A stretch of DNA of 64,000 nucleotides from Mytilinidion resinicola (GCF_010093595.1 NW_022985437.1:2571809-2635808); one strand, 5' to 3'. Shown: positions 36,141 to 49,200, counted from the first letter of the stretch. Translations and numbers: made by a program. The notes: generated by a model not told the origin, from the letters alone.

Positions 36141-37755
36141 TTACGGCTTATCCTTGTGGCCGATGTGCAGCTTGTTCTTGACCTTGTCGGCCAGGCTGAC
36201 CTTCTCCTTGGTGCCCGAGGGCGTCGGGGAGGCGGTCGAGGTGTCGTCCTTCGCAGTCTCGTCGGGCTTGCTCTTGTGGATGCCCTTCTGCTCCAAGAGG
36301 CGGTCGGCTTCGCGACCGGCGCCAGGCTTGGTAGCATCGAAATCGCCGCCTTCGGCCGCGAGGCCAGTGCTCTAATATCATGTTAGGTGCATATCCGACA
36401 TCGACGGGTGTAAGGGTAAGGGGTAACGTGCCTTCACCCACTGCTCGCCGGTCCCGTGCTCCTCCTTGCCGAGCTCCTGTCCGCCCTCCTGGCCTGCCTT
36501 GCTCTCCCGCCTCTCCTCAAGCTTCGTCTTCTTCTTCTCCTCGCTACCACCGTCGCCACCATGCATATGCATCGGCTCGCCCGAGTGGTCGTTCGGGTCC
36601 TTCTTCTTCAGCGCCTCCTCGCCGTCGATGTCGTCGACGTTCATCGTCGACTTTGACTTCGACTCGCCCTTCTCCGGCTCGTCGGTCGGGTTTGCGGCGC
36701 CCTGCTGCTTCTGAGTTGGAGCGGCACCAGACTCAGGTGGTGCACCGGTGTGGGCCGCGGATTCGGTGGGCCGCACGTCGCTGCCCTTGGGGTCGGAGCC
36801 CATGCTGCCTACGACGCCGGTCTTGGAGGTCTCATGCTCGGGATGTGGAACACCGCCGGCAGCCGCGGAGGTAGGGTTGGGGCCGGGATTGCTAGTTGAG
36901 GTGGATGTGGAAGGGGCAGACACGTCGCCGGTCTTGGAGGTCTCGTTCTCTGGGTGCGAGATCCCGCCAGTCGTAGTGGAGGTTTGACCGAAGCCGGGAG
37001 AGGGGGATGCGGCGGATATGCGTTCACCTGAGGCGCAAAAACTGTTAGTTCTGGGTTGAAAGGAGATGTTTAGATGAAAGTAACCGTCAGAGTCGGTGTA
37101 CTCGTGGTAGTTGTCGTGGATGAGGAGGTCGAGCTGCGGCCGGGTGCGGACGACTAGGGGGGAGGTGCTATTGCGTAGTCGGCGTTCGGTCTGGTGGAAG
37201 AACGACATGGTGAGGGTGGGACGATGTCGTTCGATTGGACAGAAGAATGGGATGCTGGCTTCGATTTGACGAGTGTTGTCTGGAGAGGCAGTGAAGAGCC
37301 TTGGGGAGATGTTCTATTGTGATTTCCTCTGCTCAAGAGGTCGTTTGTGCCTTCTGTGGGTGTCTCGTTGGGCATGTCCCTTCGAATCGGGGAGTCGGTG
37401 GTATTTCCGGTGTAGTCAAGAAGGGCTGATAACTGAAAGAAGTTGAATAGTACTAACCGGAGATGGGATTCTCTGGAGCATATAAGTCAGCTAATTGACC
37501 TTTCAATGTCTTCTTCTCAGGTGATACACCCTGCAGCGATATCCGTGGATGGAATGCCGGGCAGTCACATTTGAGTGATCGAACTTACCCGAATTGCCCT
37601 TGTCAAAAGGCTCGCTCACAGTGCCTTTGCCCTGCTCGCCCGAGAGGGGTTCTAAACCGCCAGTCTCGTTGGTCGTGGTGCGCTCCTGGGCCTGCTCGCC
37701 CTCTCCCCAAATGAGCTTGCTCGCAGCACTGGCGACATTGTTGACGGTTTCCATA
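36141..37755 (-). CDS. hydrophilic LEA/stress-type protein, exon structure uncertain
   Basis: The C-terminal part is firm: exon 37027-36432, an unusual GC-AG intron (36431-36372, donor AAG/GCACGT), then exon 36371-36141 ending LADKVKNKLHIGHKDKP. It is very polar, with two HPExETSKTG repeats, a Lys/Glu-rich helix and a GDFDATKPGAGREADRLLE block typical of small fungal stress-associated hydrophilic proteins. Two models exist for the N-terminus. One starts at 37208 (exon 37208-37085), giving 316 aa in perfect frame. The other starts at 37755 with an exon 37755-37589 whose METVNNVASAASKLIWGEG and GTVSEPFDKGNSG segments look conserved. This could run through a 15-nt exon (37472-37458) into 37379. 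The link from there to 37027 was not resolved. These may also be two genes. Function is not known. Confidence 0.6.
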
Positions 37756-38545
37756 TTGATTGTTAGGTTACAGATTGTCTGTAAGGGTTTGGGGTATACG
37801 GTGGTGCTTGTATGAAGTGGGGTGTATGTGGTGATGTGGTTGTTATTCAACTCCAAGACAAAGGGTCTGGTTAAGTAAGGCTCTCGAGGCCATGACGTTG
37901 CCGTACCAGAAACAGAACCCGCGCCCGCCATCTAGGACAAGTGCGTCACAGGCGGGGCACCTAGCGGTTCCACGCGGACTGTTAGCTCTGCTAGCCAGCC
38001 ATTCACCCAATTGTGCTGCATCCCCAGATCGATCAGGCTTTAGGCTCTGGTTGCTTCTGTATCCTAATTTAGGTGCAATTAGGCGTTTGGCCCATGGGAC
38101 CCTCTGTGCTGCCTTGGAGAGGCTTCAACCTCGGAATGGTGCTGGAAGAGTGACGTTGGGAGAGCGTTGACGTCAGCCAAGACATGTCGCCTCAGCTCGC
38201 ACGTGATCATTCGTCAAATAACGCGAGATACATCTGATCACCACTCTGCCACTTGAACATGCATGGGAGTATGGAGAGTCTTCCGGAAAATATTTTGCTA
38301 CCCAATCAAGACCCTACAGAATTAGAACGCCAACGTAGAACAATCAGCCATCTTCGCAAAGCTCGGACCATACCAGGAGGTGTTGAACCATCAGCGACCA
38401 CTTGAGAATCAAAAAGCCTTCCTTCAGTCTTTACATCTTTCCCAGTCAAGCACCTCTTCCATATCAAGACCCCGAGCTTTCTTCCACGACAGCACTCCTA
38501 GTTGAATAGGTGATGCAACTTATCCTGAGCTCGTTTCCTCCTCAT
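37756..38545. other. intergenic, 3' flank of the Argonaute array
   Basis: No gene seen. A 21-bp segment near 38378-38398 (AGGTGTTGAACCAYCAGCRAC) recurs with two differences at 43237-43257, below the stop of the middle Argonaute copy, suggesting that the duplication included 3' flank. Confidence 0.5.
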
Positions 38546-41500
38546 TCAAATCCAAAACATGACTTTGTCGAACTTTTCATTCCAGGGGTTCTTTTTGACC
38601 GTGTCGGCAACCGGAATCTTCCAGTGTTCAGAGTTAGCCAGCATCTTAGCACATTCAGCCTTCCAAGCGATCATCCCATCTTTGTTAAGCTTCGGAAAAT
38701 CTTTAGCGTTGTCTTTTGTCTTTTGGGTACGGCCCTGGGGTATTCCACCACTTCTTTTAGTGTCATTGTACCACCTAATTTGCTCCTCGAAAACGGGCAG
38801 CTCAAACTTTGGATTCTGCTGCCAAGATCGCAGGTAACATCGCCCACGTTCGCAGAGGCGATCCGCAAGGTACGCGGGAGCGCAGTACGAAACACCTTTG
38901 GTTGCGCGACTGAAGGCGTAGCATAACTTGTGGGTCTTAAATGGTCAGGGCCGCGTTTGAACTGACAACTAGGTGCAAGCATGACTTACTGTTTCTTGGA
39001 TCTCCTGAGAGGTCAACTTCATCCCATTTTCTAGCACATAGTAGTGCGCTGACCTTGCAGTGCCTTTCACGGCTGCATGAGATTGAAGGAAAAAGTTGTC
39101 TTGGCCCGGAAGAGTAACGACTTGGTCAACCACGAGACCTGGCCTCAAGTTCCCATTGACTGCTCCAGATTTGTTGTCTTTATACGAGCCAATATGGTCC
39201 TTTGCGTAAAACCGGGTATGGTGTCGTTTGCCTACGACCACGAAAGTGAGCTCCAGCGACGACGCCGGATTCCCTGTCACCTCCTTGTAGGCCGTTCTGA
39301 TTGCGTTTATCTCCATGTCCTTAACCTGCTTGAACTGACTGTCCGAGACCCCGTCTCTGTACTATAGTGAAGATTAGACCATGCCAGGGGCCAAAGCTGG
39401 ACTTTATTGACTTACAAAAAGGACCCTGGTAGGAAATTTTCCGTTTTCCGAATTCCAGGCCTGAAGGCGTTCCGAGACCATTCCCTTGAGGTCTCCTATG
39501 ATCTAAGTACAATAAGCAACTACGTCTCGTAACTACAATCTTCAACTCACTTCTTGACCGCCAGCTTGTAGACGAACTGAACCTGGATAATTCATCATAT
39601 GATGGTTGAGGCTTCCTACCACTGCGGCAATGGATGGGCTCCCGTCAGCTCCTCCGATAGGGGGATGCCCAACATCGGCGCCCATGACGATTGTGTCCTC
39701 AGTCTTCCTCAGTATACCTCCCTCAATACGATGGGTGTCCTTCCCGTGTTTGAGGTTGAACTTAAGTGCCAGATTGGAGAGCTTCTGTGCCATTGGAGGT
39801 AACGGAAGGTATGTCTTGATCTCAGAGCCAGTCCTCTCATCCTTAACTGAACTCACTTTCAAATCTCGGGTCCCGTACTTACCTTGCAAACAACACACAT
39901 TGAGAATGCCACGGCTATCGCCTTCTCTTTTCACAGTGCTGTAGAGCTCTTTGTAATCGTTAGGTAAGATGACCAGAACCATTGAGTCCTGCAAGACTTT
40001 ATTGAAACCATCAGCGACGGCGGTTCGGAGTGTTATATCGGCTGCCCATTTGATCTGGTGAACACACTGTTCCGGGTCGAAAGCATTGGTGATCTTGATC
40101 CCATAGTTGGTCAGATGTTGTTGCAGTGCTTTTCCCAGTTTTTCCGGCTCGCAAAAATTGGAGTTTCTCAAGTAAATTACCTCGAGCCACGGCGCGATCA
40201 CTTTTCCTTGGAATAAAGGCCACTCCGCGATCTCTTTTCCGCGGACCAAAGGAGCTTGCTTTAGGTGCCAAGAGGCATCCTTGATGGTCGGTTGGATTTT
40301 TGAATCATAGGACAATCTTGGTGACGGAAGAATGCGAGCAATGAACTCAACCAATGAAGTGTTGATATTGAAACCAATACCCTCCTGTAGACGGTCAGTT
40401 ACGGTAACATTACTCAGGGTTATCAGGATCGTGCTCACAAAGTTGGCCCTACCGTCGCCCCCGCTAATACCGAGGCTCTTGAGACCTTCACCAACAATCA
40501 GCCTCGCATTGTCGCCGGGCGACCGAAGAGCGGCCGAGATCATGTCAGAGGTCTGTGTCGAGTTGAGCGGGATTTTGACCGGTTGCATTGGTAAAATCTC
40601 GAGACAACTGGCAGGGACCCAGACCGCACCTTTCTCGCTCTCTAGTCTCATCTGATCGCTGCTCTTATTTTGCCCTTTGATGTCGTGCGCACACTGGAAA
40701 TTTTGTCCGACATTCACGCACAAGTCACTCGGATCGACTTCCACTCCGAGACCTGGCAAACCTAGTTAGCAGAGCTGCAGATAGCGAATGCAATATCAAG
40801 CTTCTCCCGCATACCTTCGAAATAGGCCATGACTTTCTCTCCTTTTCTCATCCGGCCGTCACTTCCTCGCACGAAGTACTCCTGATCTTTCACCGTGTCG
40901 CCTAGCTGGCGGAACACTTTGCCCCTATTATCTTCAGCATTTCGGTCTACATCTTCGTTCTCGTCCCTTCTCAAGTATGTAACCCTTAGGTTTGCCCCTT
41001 TCAAGACCTTTTCGGCGGCATCGGATGTACCATGAATCTGAATGAATTTCGAGACCAGGATTGGCTTCAGAAAAGCCGATGTCGCTGTGTTGACGTTCAG
41101 CAAAGTGTTCTCTGTGCCAGGGCGAATGGAGAAGAAGTATCCCCGAATAGATATGAGGCTTTCTTGATTCCCAAGCTGCGTTATACCGTTGTTGAGAAAG
41201 CATTTGTTCGCTTTCGGCCGTGAAATTCCGTCCCGTTTGATTTGTCCCGCCGCGTCGTGCGTTTTTCCCTCCAACATTCGGTCGGACATTATTGCGTTCA
41301 AAGCTCGAATAGTTCCGTTTTGATTGTCAAACTCGCCCTTTTCGGCATATTCTCGGAGTTTTCCAGGTTCGTAGCTGGTTCTCAATTCAAGCTTGACGAT
41401 AGTCGAACCACTGGCTCCACTGGGCCTTGTATACGGAAGATCTATGAATTCCAGTGGGCTGTCAAGAAGCCGATTGTTGATCCAGAGTGTGTCATAATCC

Positions 41501-42180
41501 GTGGCCGAGTCACTACCGGGTTTGAGTCTTAGATGCGGCTGTGATTTTTGGAGAGCTTCGAAAACTCTTCGCTTTTCAACTCGGTTCCTGCTCGGAGTGT
41601 ACTGTATGGAGTACTCGTTCAGCAATGACGGCACATTCTGAACAACAAGATGGTTGGAAATTACTTTGACTTCATCGCTTCCTGGTGCTTTGTTCTTGAG
41701 TTTGTGAGTAGGACCATTATACAGACCATCGTTAGCGTTTCTGTTTGGCTCGCGTTTCCAAAAGTCTGAATTGTTCAAGTAATCGTACTTCACGGATTTG
41801 GTCGCGTTCTCCGGGATCGGTTTTGGAAGTGTCGTAGACTGTTCTTCGGCTGTCGCAGATCCTGAGGGCTGAGCAGGTCTATGTGGAAGAGAAGGAGACG
41901 GAGGTGCCCTGGATTGGGCTGATTTCTTCTTCTGTTTTCCCTCTGCTTGTGCCTTCTTGAATTCATGACGAATACACTGGAAAACGACCTCGAAAAACCT
42001 TTTGTTATTTCGATTTTCATTTGCCCACCTCTTCGGACCAGCAAGATTCTCTTGGCAATTGATCAAAGCATGGCCATCATTGTTGCATCGAGGGCAACCT
42101 AGGATATTCTTCTTGTCTGCCAACTTTCGCTGTTCATCATTGCATTTACTGTACCAGTCGTCGATGTATTTCCCTTCCAT
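38546..42180 (-). CDS. AGO: Argonaute with N-terminal CCHC zinc knuckle (array copy A)
   Basis: Exons 42180-40815, 40761-39551, 39502-39416, 39361-38990 and 38926-38546 give 1138 aa. A zinc knuckle (Cys29, Cys32, His37, Cys42; CPRCNNDGHALINC) opens the protein, followed by a Lys/Pro-rich linker. Then come an N-domain, ArgoL1 (ISIRGYFFSIRPG, SAFLKPILVSKF), a PAZ-like region, ArgoL2 with a conserved LEILPMQPVK block, MID and PIWI. The slicer residues are all present: Asp in VMGADVGHP, Glu in GGQEIIGDL (at the 39551/39502 junction), Asp in YRDGVSDSQF and His in TARSAHYYVLENG. Argonautes bind small RNAs and silence matching transcripts (quelling or meiotic silencing in fungi). It is the last of three tandem copies. 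The ending NPWNEKFDKVMFWI matches the family's C-terminus. The PAZ region looks shorter than usual, so guide 3'-end binding may differ. Confidence 0.93.
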
Positions 42181-43314
42181 CTTAATGCAATCGATTTGTC
42201 AGAAGAGTTCGGAGTAAAACCAGAACTGGATGGTGATGCAAGATCTGAGGATGATGAACTGAAGAGAGCTATATTCTTCGACTCTTATGTAGCTATTCAA
42301 ACCGACCAAGTCATCGATTGCTTTCGCTCACGCTGCCGCCACTTAGCAAAGATTGCTGAAACTGTCTAGCAGTTTTCGTATGAGAACGTATGGACTTAGT
42401 TTGAATTAAGCACACAAGCAGCGAGATGGCCCAGATGCAGCCACCAAACTTACCCAGGGACGATCTGAGACACTGGCTTGCATAAGCTAATTACGGTATC
42501 AAGCCTCAAACTTTCAGATTTGCTGAGGACGGGTTTGGTAGAACACGTCTATAGAAACCAAACACATGTAGCCACAAACTGGGGTAAAGCTGATAAACCG
42601 TCGTTTGATAGATGTGCGATCGATACTGCAACGAGGACCAAACGGGGTCATCTCCTCAAACGAGCACACTCGTCGATTGAAAACCAATTGTGAGATATTA
42701 GCAACAGTTTGAAGCTCGATACAATCTAACGCCAATCGAGAGGAACTAAACATGCGGAGATATAGTTGTTTCATGGAGTTGATGACTGGGTCTCAAATCG
42801 AACATCTCCGCGAAAAATCTTTAGAGAGAAGCATTTTCGCTGACGTTGGCTGGCTGGAGCGACAGCAGGTAAACTAAGAACGCTTCATCGCGTAACTATA
42901 AGGGCTGATGCGCACTCTCAAATTAAGAGGTTTGAGGATGGAGATCGTGAAGGTGAAGGTGGAGCGAGGGACGGAGGAGTTGAGGTAGGAATGTGTGCGG
43001 GAACGCTAGAACTAAATAGGATAACGTCACGTGAAGCAACTGATGATTCAATGTTGGTATGTTATTTTTTCGAAGAAGAGGATGTAGTGACGATATCTAT
43101 TCAAGGCACAAGTAGTCTTCTATGCATGATATACTCCAAGAAAGGATCTATCTAGTTTCAGTCCAGATCATCCAGCGTCTCGTCCCCAAAAAATCCCATC
43201 AGAACTAAACATTCCGCCGACCACATAGTTTCCAAAGGTGTTGAACCACCAGCAACTCATTTTGCTAAGCTCAAGGAACGTAAAACCGCCATCGTAGATT
43301 CACCCCGTCCATCA
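42181..43314. other. spacer between Argonaute copies A and B
   Basis: Contains no recognisable coding sequence. It should hold the promoter of copy A at its left and the 3' flank of copy B at its right. Confidence 0.5.
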
Positions 43315-45597
43315 TCACATCCAAAACATCGTATCATCCAGAGCGGAATGCCAAGGGTTTCGGTCACCTCTGTTATTGTTCCATTCGTCTCTTATTTTTC
43401 TTTGGACAGTCTTATCATCACCCTTGTAGTATGGCCTATCACCATCGATAGGATTGAATACAGATGACAGATAGAGCCTCCCACGCTCACAGAGCCTGTC
43501 AGTGTAATATGCTGGCAGTGCATACGATACCCAAGAGTTGCTCGAACGTACGTATAGCATAGCTTATGCGTCTGCATATGACTGGTAAGACAAGGTCGAA
43601 TTGCAAAAGATGATAACTCTTTAAAGAAACACTTACCAAGTCCTGGATCTCTTTCATCTTCACGTTGTTCTCATCCTCCAAGACGAGATAGTGCGCCGGC
43701 TTTGCAGTTCCCTTCAAGCCGTGATGACTGGTAAGAAAGAAGTCCTGGAAACAGGGATGGGTAACTGAGCATTCAACCAGCGTTCCAGGGGGACAATTCT
43801 ACCCCTTAAGTTCTTTCGGAAAGAATCTCGTGTGGTGACGTTTGGTGACAATGATTGCCGTGATCTTTGGAGCAGCGGTGGATTTCCATCCCAGTCCCTC
43901 ACACACGCTCCTAATCTTACGAATTTCATCTTGCCGAATGGTTTCGTACTGGGTATGGCTCACTCCATCCCGGAAATAGATGACCTTTGCGGGGAGCTTG
44001 TCGGTTTTGGCATCTTTCTGCCAGGCCTTGATCCGCTCCCGTACCATTTCCTTCACATCCGTAATGTTCTTATTGAAACTGATTAGACGCTTATCGATTG
44101 AAGGGTATGAGAGCTGTTACCTCCTGCTTTCTCTCTTTAGTGCCAAATTGCAGTCTCATCGAACCAAGCCACTTACCACCACTTGTTCCGACGCTTCTAA
44201 CAAGTGCAGCGATCGACGGGGCCCCTTCCACACTTCCAGGAGAGGGATGTGTAAGATCAGCTCCAAGGACAAGGGTGTCTTTTAACGAGTCCGTCAGCCC
44301 GGTCACTGTATGGTTGACCCCTCCTGCTTTTAAATTGAGTTTCATGGTGACGTTTGCCACGTATTGAGTCATGTTTCCCAGCTTGGGATTTCCTTTCTCG
44401 TCATATTCGTCCTTCATGAAATTTGGCTGCTCGGTCACACATATCGAATGACAGCCCTCACGATCGGCAACCTTTTTGAAGTCGGCGTAGATATCCTTAT
44501 CTTTCTTTGGTAAGACAAGGAGTACCAGGTGGACAGCGGGCCTGGCTGGCTTGCTAATCAAGTCTGTGAAGTCATAATACTCAGGGTCGAGCATGCGTTT
44601 GTTGACATCGCCTACACATTTGATATCTAGCCCGTGAGTGCGTGCCATGTGACACAGCTTATCGAATGCCTTGCTGGAGTGCATGAAATGTACCCCCTTG
44701 TGTTGAATCAGCTGTACGGTGACTCTGAATGTCTGCGGCGAGTTCAAAAACTTCCGAGAGGTCAGCCTTGGGACCTGGCTCGACGTTGGAATTATCGCCG
44801 GCGCGGTACTGAACGTTTGGCTTTTCCATTGCGCGAACCGGGATTTCGAGCATCCTCGGGTCAACGCTGAAAGCCTTTGAAAAGCTCTTTCCAGAAATTC
44901 CAAGCGCCTGAAGACCTCCAACAATAGCGGACACGGTTACCGCTGGCGCACGGCATGCCTTCGTTATCATATCTGAGGTAATTTGGGAAGGTAACACTCT
45001 ATTGAAGACCTGGTATGGGAGAATAAGTAGCTTCTCAGGCGTATACCAACTTTCTTTGCCTTCACCTCCGTCGAGGTCCACAGCCACCATCCAGGACTCC
45101 TTAGCATTTTCAAGGTTCAAACCGGGATATGCTTCTACTGTTAGTGTCTCTGCCTGTCTGTACTCTCAAGAACTCAACTTACGGCTGTTGAGGTAGTCCT
45201 TGACGGTGACGTCTTTGCCATCTTTCTTGAACGTTTGTTCCTGAATCGTCTTTCCAAAGCCTCGGATTGTCTTGATGCGTCAATCCTGATCGGTGTTCGT
45301 CTTAGACTTTGGATCGCTCCCGCGAAGGTACTCTATGTGAACATATTTTCCTATCAATACATCATATGCCTTGTCAGGGTCATCGTATCTTTTCAGAAAT
45401 TTGCTGACGAGCATGGGGGCATAAAACGCGCTCATTACGGTGTTGATGTTGAGGATAATATTCCCCATTGCCGGTCGAGCAGATACGAAGTAGCCACGGT
45501 TGGCTAATAAAGCTCCATTTTCAAGTGGTTCATAACCGCTCTTTAGGAACATTTTATTTGCCCCCACTTGGAACGTAGCGTTCTCGGAATGAGACAT
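43315..45597 (-). pseudogene. Argonaute, N-terminally truncated and broken (array copy B)
   Basis: The order ArgoL1-PAZ-ArgoL2-MID-PIWI is readable but begins at the VGANKMFLKSG block, so the N-domain and any zinc knuckle (roughly the first 330 residues of copy C) are missing. Lesions: an in-frame TGA at 45282-45280 in the PAZ region; a one-base frame change near 44770-44800 between the ArgoL2/MID blocks; a TAG at 43801-43799 inside PIWI; and a frame change near 43530 in the last exon. The slicer motifs survive: LGADLTHP, KQE, YFRDGVSHTQY and KPAHYLVLED. The C-terminus (DDTMFWM) also remains. Introns fall after the Gln-Glu finger and before the LCYTYVRATLG block, as in copy C, to which it is closer than to copy A. 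A single open stretch (44091-44924) still spans MID and early PIWI. Sequencing error is possible but would have to occur four times. Confidence 0.8.
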
Positions 45598-46256
45598 AGT
45601 TTATGTACCTGCACACATTAGCATCTGATTCGTCAAGATAAAGATAGGGAGACACCTGGTTTGTTGTGCGTTTTAGAAACACGTTGGAAGACATCAGACA
45701 ACTAGATGGCTGCGTGAAAGGCACGCTGGTGGGGCGTCGTTTGGTGATGGGGTCGCTGGCGAAGCGCTCTGTTTGCTGGGTCGGAAACGTGTTAGTGCCC
45801 TTTGCCTACGGTCCAAATTGTTGACATCGCAAATGCGGCTTTCCCGTCAACTGGTTAGTAAAGCGCTACGCTTTACGAGAAGGAGACTTGTTCGAGATTT
45901 TTGCGAAGCGAGTGGATGTATGGCTGAAAAGGAGTGGCTTAGCCTAGAGACATACCTAGCTTGCCTATGACTGCTTACACGATTACCATCTTATCGACTC
46001 GAATACACCCACTGTAGGATACACTCTAAGGTCCCATTTTAGCCATTACCTATTCGACCCAACTCCAAAATCATCAAATCTCTATCCCAAACCCATGGCA
46101 ATCATGCCCGACCTCCCCAGAACTCCATACCTAAAAGCACAAAAGAAATGCAAACGTCAAATCACACCTCCACACTCTTCTCTAAGCCGCCACAAGCGTC
46201 AAGACACTTCCTACATATGAGCTGAGCAACACAACCATCTCACATCCCGACCGCTT
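45598..46256. other. spacer between Argonaute copies B and C
   Basis: No coding signal, and no remnant of the missing N-terminal part of copy B could be recognised upstream of 45597. Confidence 0.5.
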
Positions 46257-49200
46257 TCACATCCAAAACATCGTATCATCAAGATTCTCATGCCAAGGAT
46301 CTCCGCGACTATTCCCCGCACGAGCCCACAGGCTCCTTGCCTCCTGCTTGATAACATCCGGCGTCTTACCCTTAGTCTGTGGCTTCGCATTGAGGTAGTC
46401 TCTTAGATACGTGCGGCCACGCTCGCAAAGGCGGTCGGCGTAGTAAGCCGGCGGAGCGTACGAGACGCCGAGGGTAGCTCGGACGTAGGTGTAGCAGAGG
46501 CGGAATGTCTGGGTGTGGTGTTAGATATTGAGAGGCTGGGAGAGATGGAGATGGGGGCTGCTTACAAGATCCTGCAAATCCCTCGCGCCAAAATCCATGC
46601 CGTTCTCGAGAACGAAGTAGTGAGCAGGCCTTGCGGTGCCTTGCAGGCCGTTGTGAGCTTGGAGGTAGAAGTCGAAGTAGTATGGCGATCTGCGTGCCTG
46701 TCAATCGCCGCTCTTTATCTGCGCAGTTCGTGTAGAAGAAACTCACGTAACACCACTCTCCACCAGCGTTCCCGGAAGGCAGTTTCGATTGCTGCGGACT
46801 AGATCTTTCTCGCTAGTAGGATAGAATCGAGTTCCATGCCGCTTAGCCACAATCACGGCAGTGATGCGAGGCGTCAAATTGGCGGTTTTCGCAAAAGCGT
46901 CGCGAATTGCCTTAATCTCCGTTTTGCGGACTTCTGAATACTGGGATTCGGATACGCCATCGCGATAGTACAGGACGTTTTGTGGCCACTTGCCGTCGTT
47001 TTCCTTTTTCCAGGCATGGATGCGGTCTTTGACCATCGATTCCATCTCGTCGATCATCTGGTTTTCGAGGATTAGTTTCGTTGAGCTCTTCTCAATAGAT
47101 AAAGGGCAATTGGTGTACTCACTTCATTTCTTGGTTTATGTTGAAGTCTCATCGATCCTAGCATCCGGCCTCCATTTTCGTCAACGCTTCCAACGACTGC
47201 GGCGACAGAAGGAGTTCCATTGGCAGAGCCTCCAGTGGGATGAGTGACATCTGCGCCGAGGACTAACGTATCCTTCAGGAAGGACGAGATATCTGCCACG
47301 GAATGATTGGTACCACCAAATTTGAGATTGACCTAATAATTTTAGTAGAGCCCGGTAGAGGCTTTAAGTAAGAGGGTATCGTACCTTCATCGCGATATTA
47401 GCGATGTGCTCCATTACATCTTTCTTCACCTCGCCAAACTTCAGCAGACGATCCTCACAGAGACAGACCGTATGAACACCCGTCGTCCTGTCCGCCATGC
47501 TCTTGAACTCTGAATAGACATCCGTGTTCTTTTTGCTCAAAACCAGGCAGACGATATTGCAGCTATTTTTCTTTGCATTGTCAAGCTCGCGTTGGAGGTT
47601 GCTGTTGAGGGAGCCACCAGAACCGAGCCAGCCATACGAAGTAGTCGAGTATTCATCTACCACGTTGAGACCGTATTGGTACATGCTATTGATGAGTGTT
47701 TTAAGGTACCTTTCCTCGTGTTTGATGACCTTATTCCTGCCATCATCGCCTTCCAAGATGACATGCATTTTGATCTCGCCCCCCGCGGTTTTGAAGAATT
47801 TCTGGCGTTCTAGACTCCATCGGGCGCTTTCGTTAACGTTTGCCTGCTGCCCGGTCTTGTATAGTATCGTTGGCCTGGTTAAGATACGGGTGGGCACCGA
47901 TAACATGGCCGGATCAACCTTGAAGAGACTGTCGTCACTAGCAGTGGAGGCATTCCTACTGGGGTCAATTCCAAGCGCAGGCAGGCCTTCCTCGATGATA
48001 GCGTGCCGGTTCTCATCGGGTTTGCGGCATGCTGCGTCCAACATAGCCGAAGTCAAATTGGCAGGGAGCACTCGATTGTACGGCTGATAGGGCAGTAATC
48101 GAAGGCATTCAGGAGGGAACCATGACTCTTTGCCTTTTTCCTTATCCCCTAGATTGATACAGAACAGATGGGGATGCCGAAGTTGCTTCTTCCACTCTGT
48201 AGAGGTGAGTTATGGACATTACGACGAGGGGACAAACTCACTTTCTTCGACATTCTGTTGAACCGTAATTGATCGCGTTGTGTCTTTCTTCTTGAACGCA
48301 AGCGCTTTCGAACAAGGGTTTTCTTCACCAACACGCTGGATAGTCTTCACTCTAGCCTGGTCCGTATCCATTTTCGAGTTGCCGCGCTCATAGAGAATGT
48401 AGACGCGACGCCCAACGAGAAGCTCGTAGAGCTCCGCGTCCGTCTTTGCCAACACGCCCTTGTAGTCCATCATGGACTCGCTGACCAGAATCGGCCGAAA
48501 GAACGCACTGGTGACCGTGTTGATGTTGACTAGAGTCTTTCCCATTGCCGGCTTGGTACTCAAGCTGTAGCCTCGAATGGTACACAGCGGACTATCAGCT
48601 CTGTCGCCCCTGACTTTAAGAGGCTTGGCTCCAGATTTGAGGAAGAACTTGTTTGCTCCCACTTGGACAGTCTCAAGACCGACGGCAGGCGAGAAAGCTT
48701 TGTCGGCGATGAGCATGTTCAAAGCTTTGACGATCTGATTTGCGTTGATGTTGAGATACTTGGGATCTGTGCTGCTCCTGGTGTGTTGCAGCAAGTCGTT
48801 GATGCTGACTTCGTCTACATACTTCAGGCTCATTTTCAGGTCCGTAGGGTTCCTGTCCACGGTACATTTGCTGCGTCCAACTTCTTGGTCGGGCTCTTCT
48901 TCATCGTGTAGCTTGGCCCATGAGACGACTGTGGCATGGAAATCAGTGACGAAGTTATCCTCCTTCAAAAGAGGACAGCTCTTTATCATATTGAGTATAA
49001 TGAACTTTTTAGCCCTCCGGGTTTTGTTCTCTGGAAAGCCTTGGATGGTATACTCATAGAGCGTTTTATTCGGGAGAGTGACTTCGAAATGATTTGTCAA
49101 GACTGATGATTGTCTGTCTGTCCCAGCGGGGACGAATGACGGCCGAATCGTGTGTATGTCAGTCTCATTTTCCCTTTCCTGCATATCTTGCTTGACCTTC

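Noticed and set aside
43799..45282. Reading the stops in Argonaute copy B as introns
   Set aside because: No GT/AG pair of acceptable length surrounds either nonsense codon, and two independent frame changes remain.
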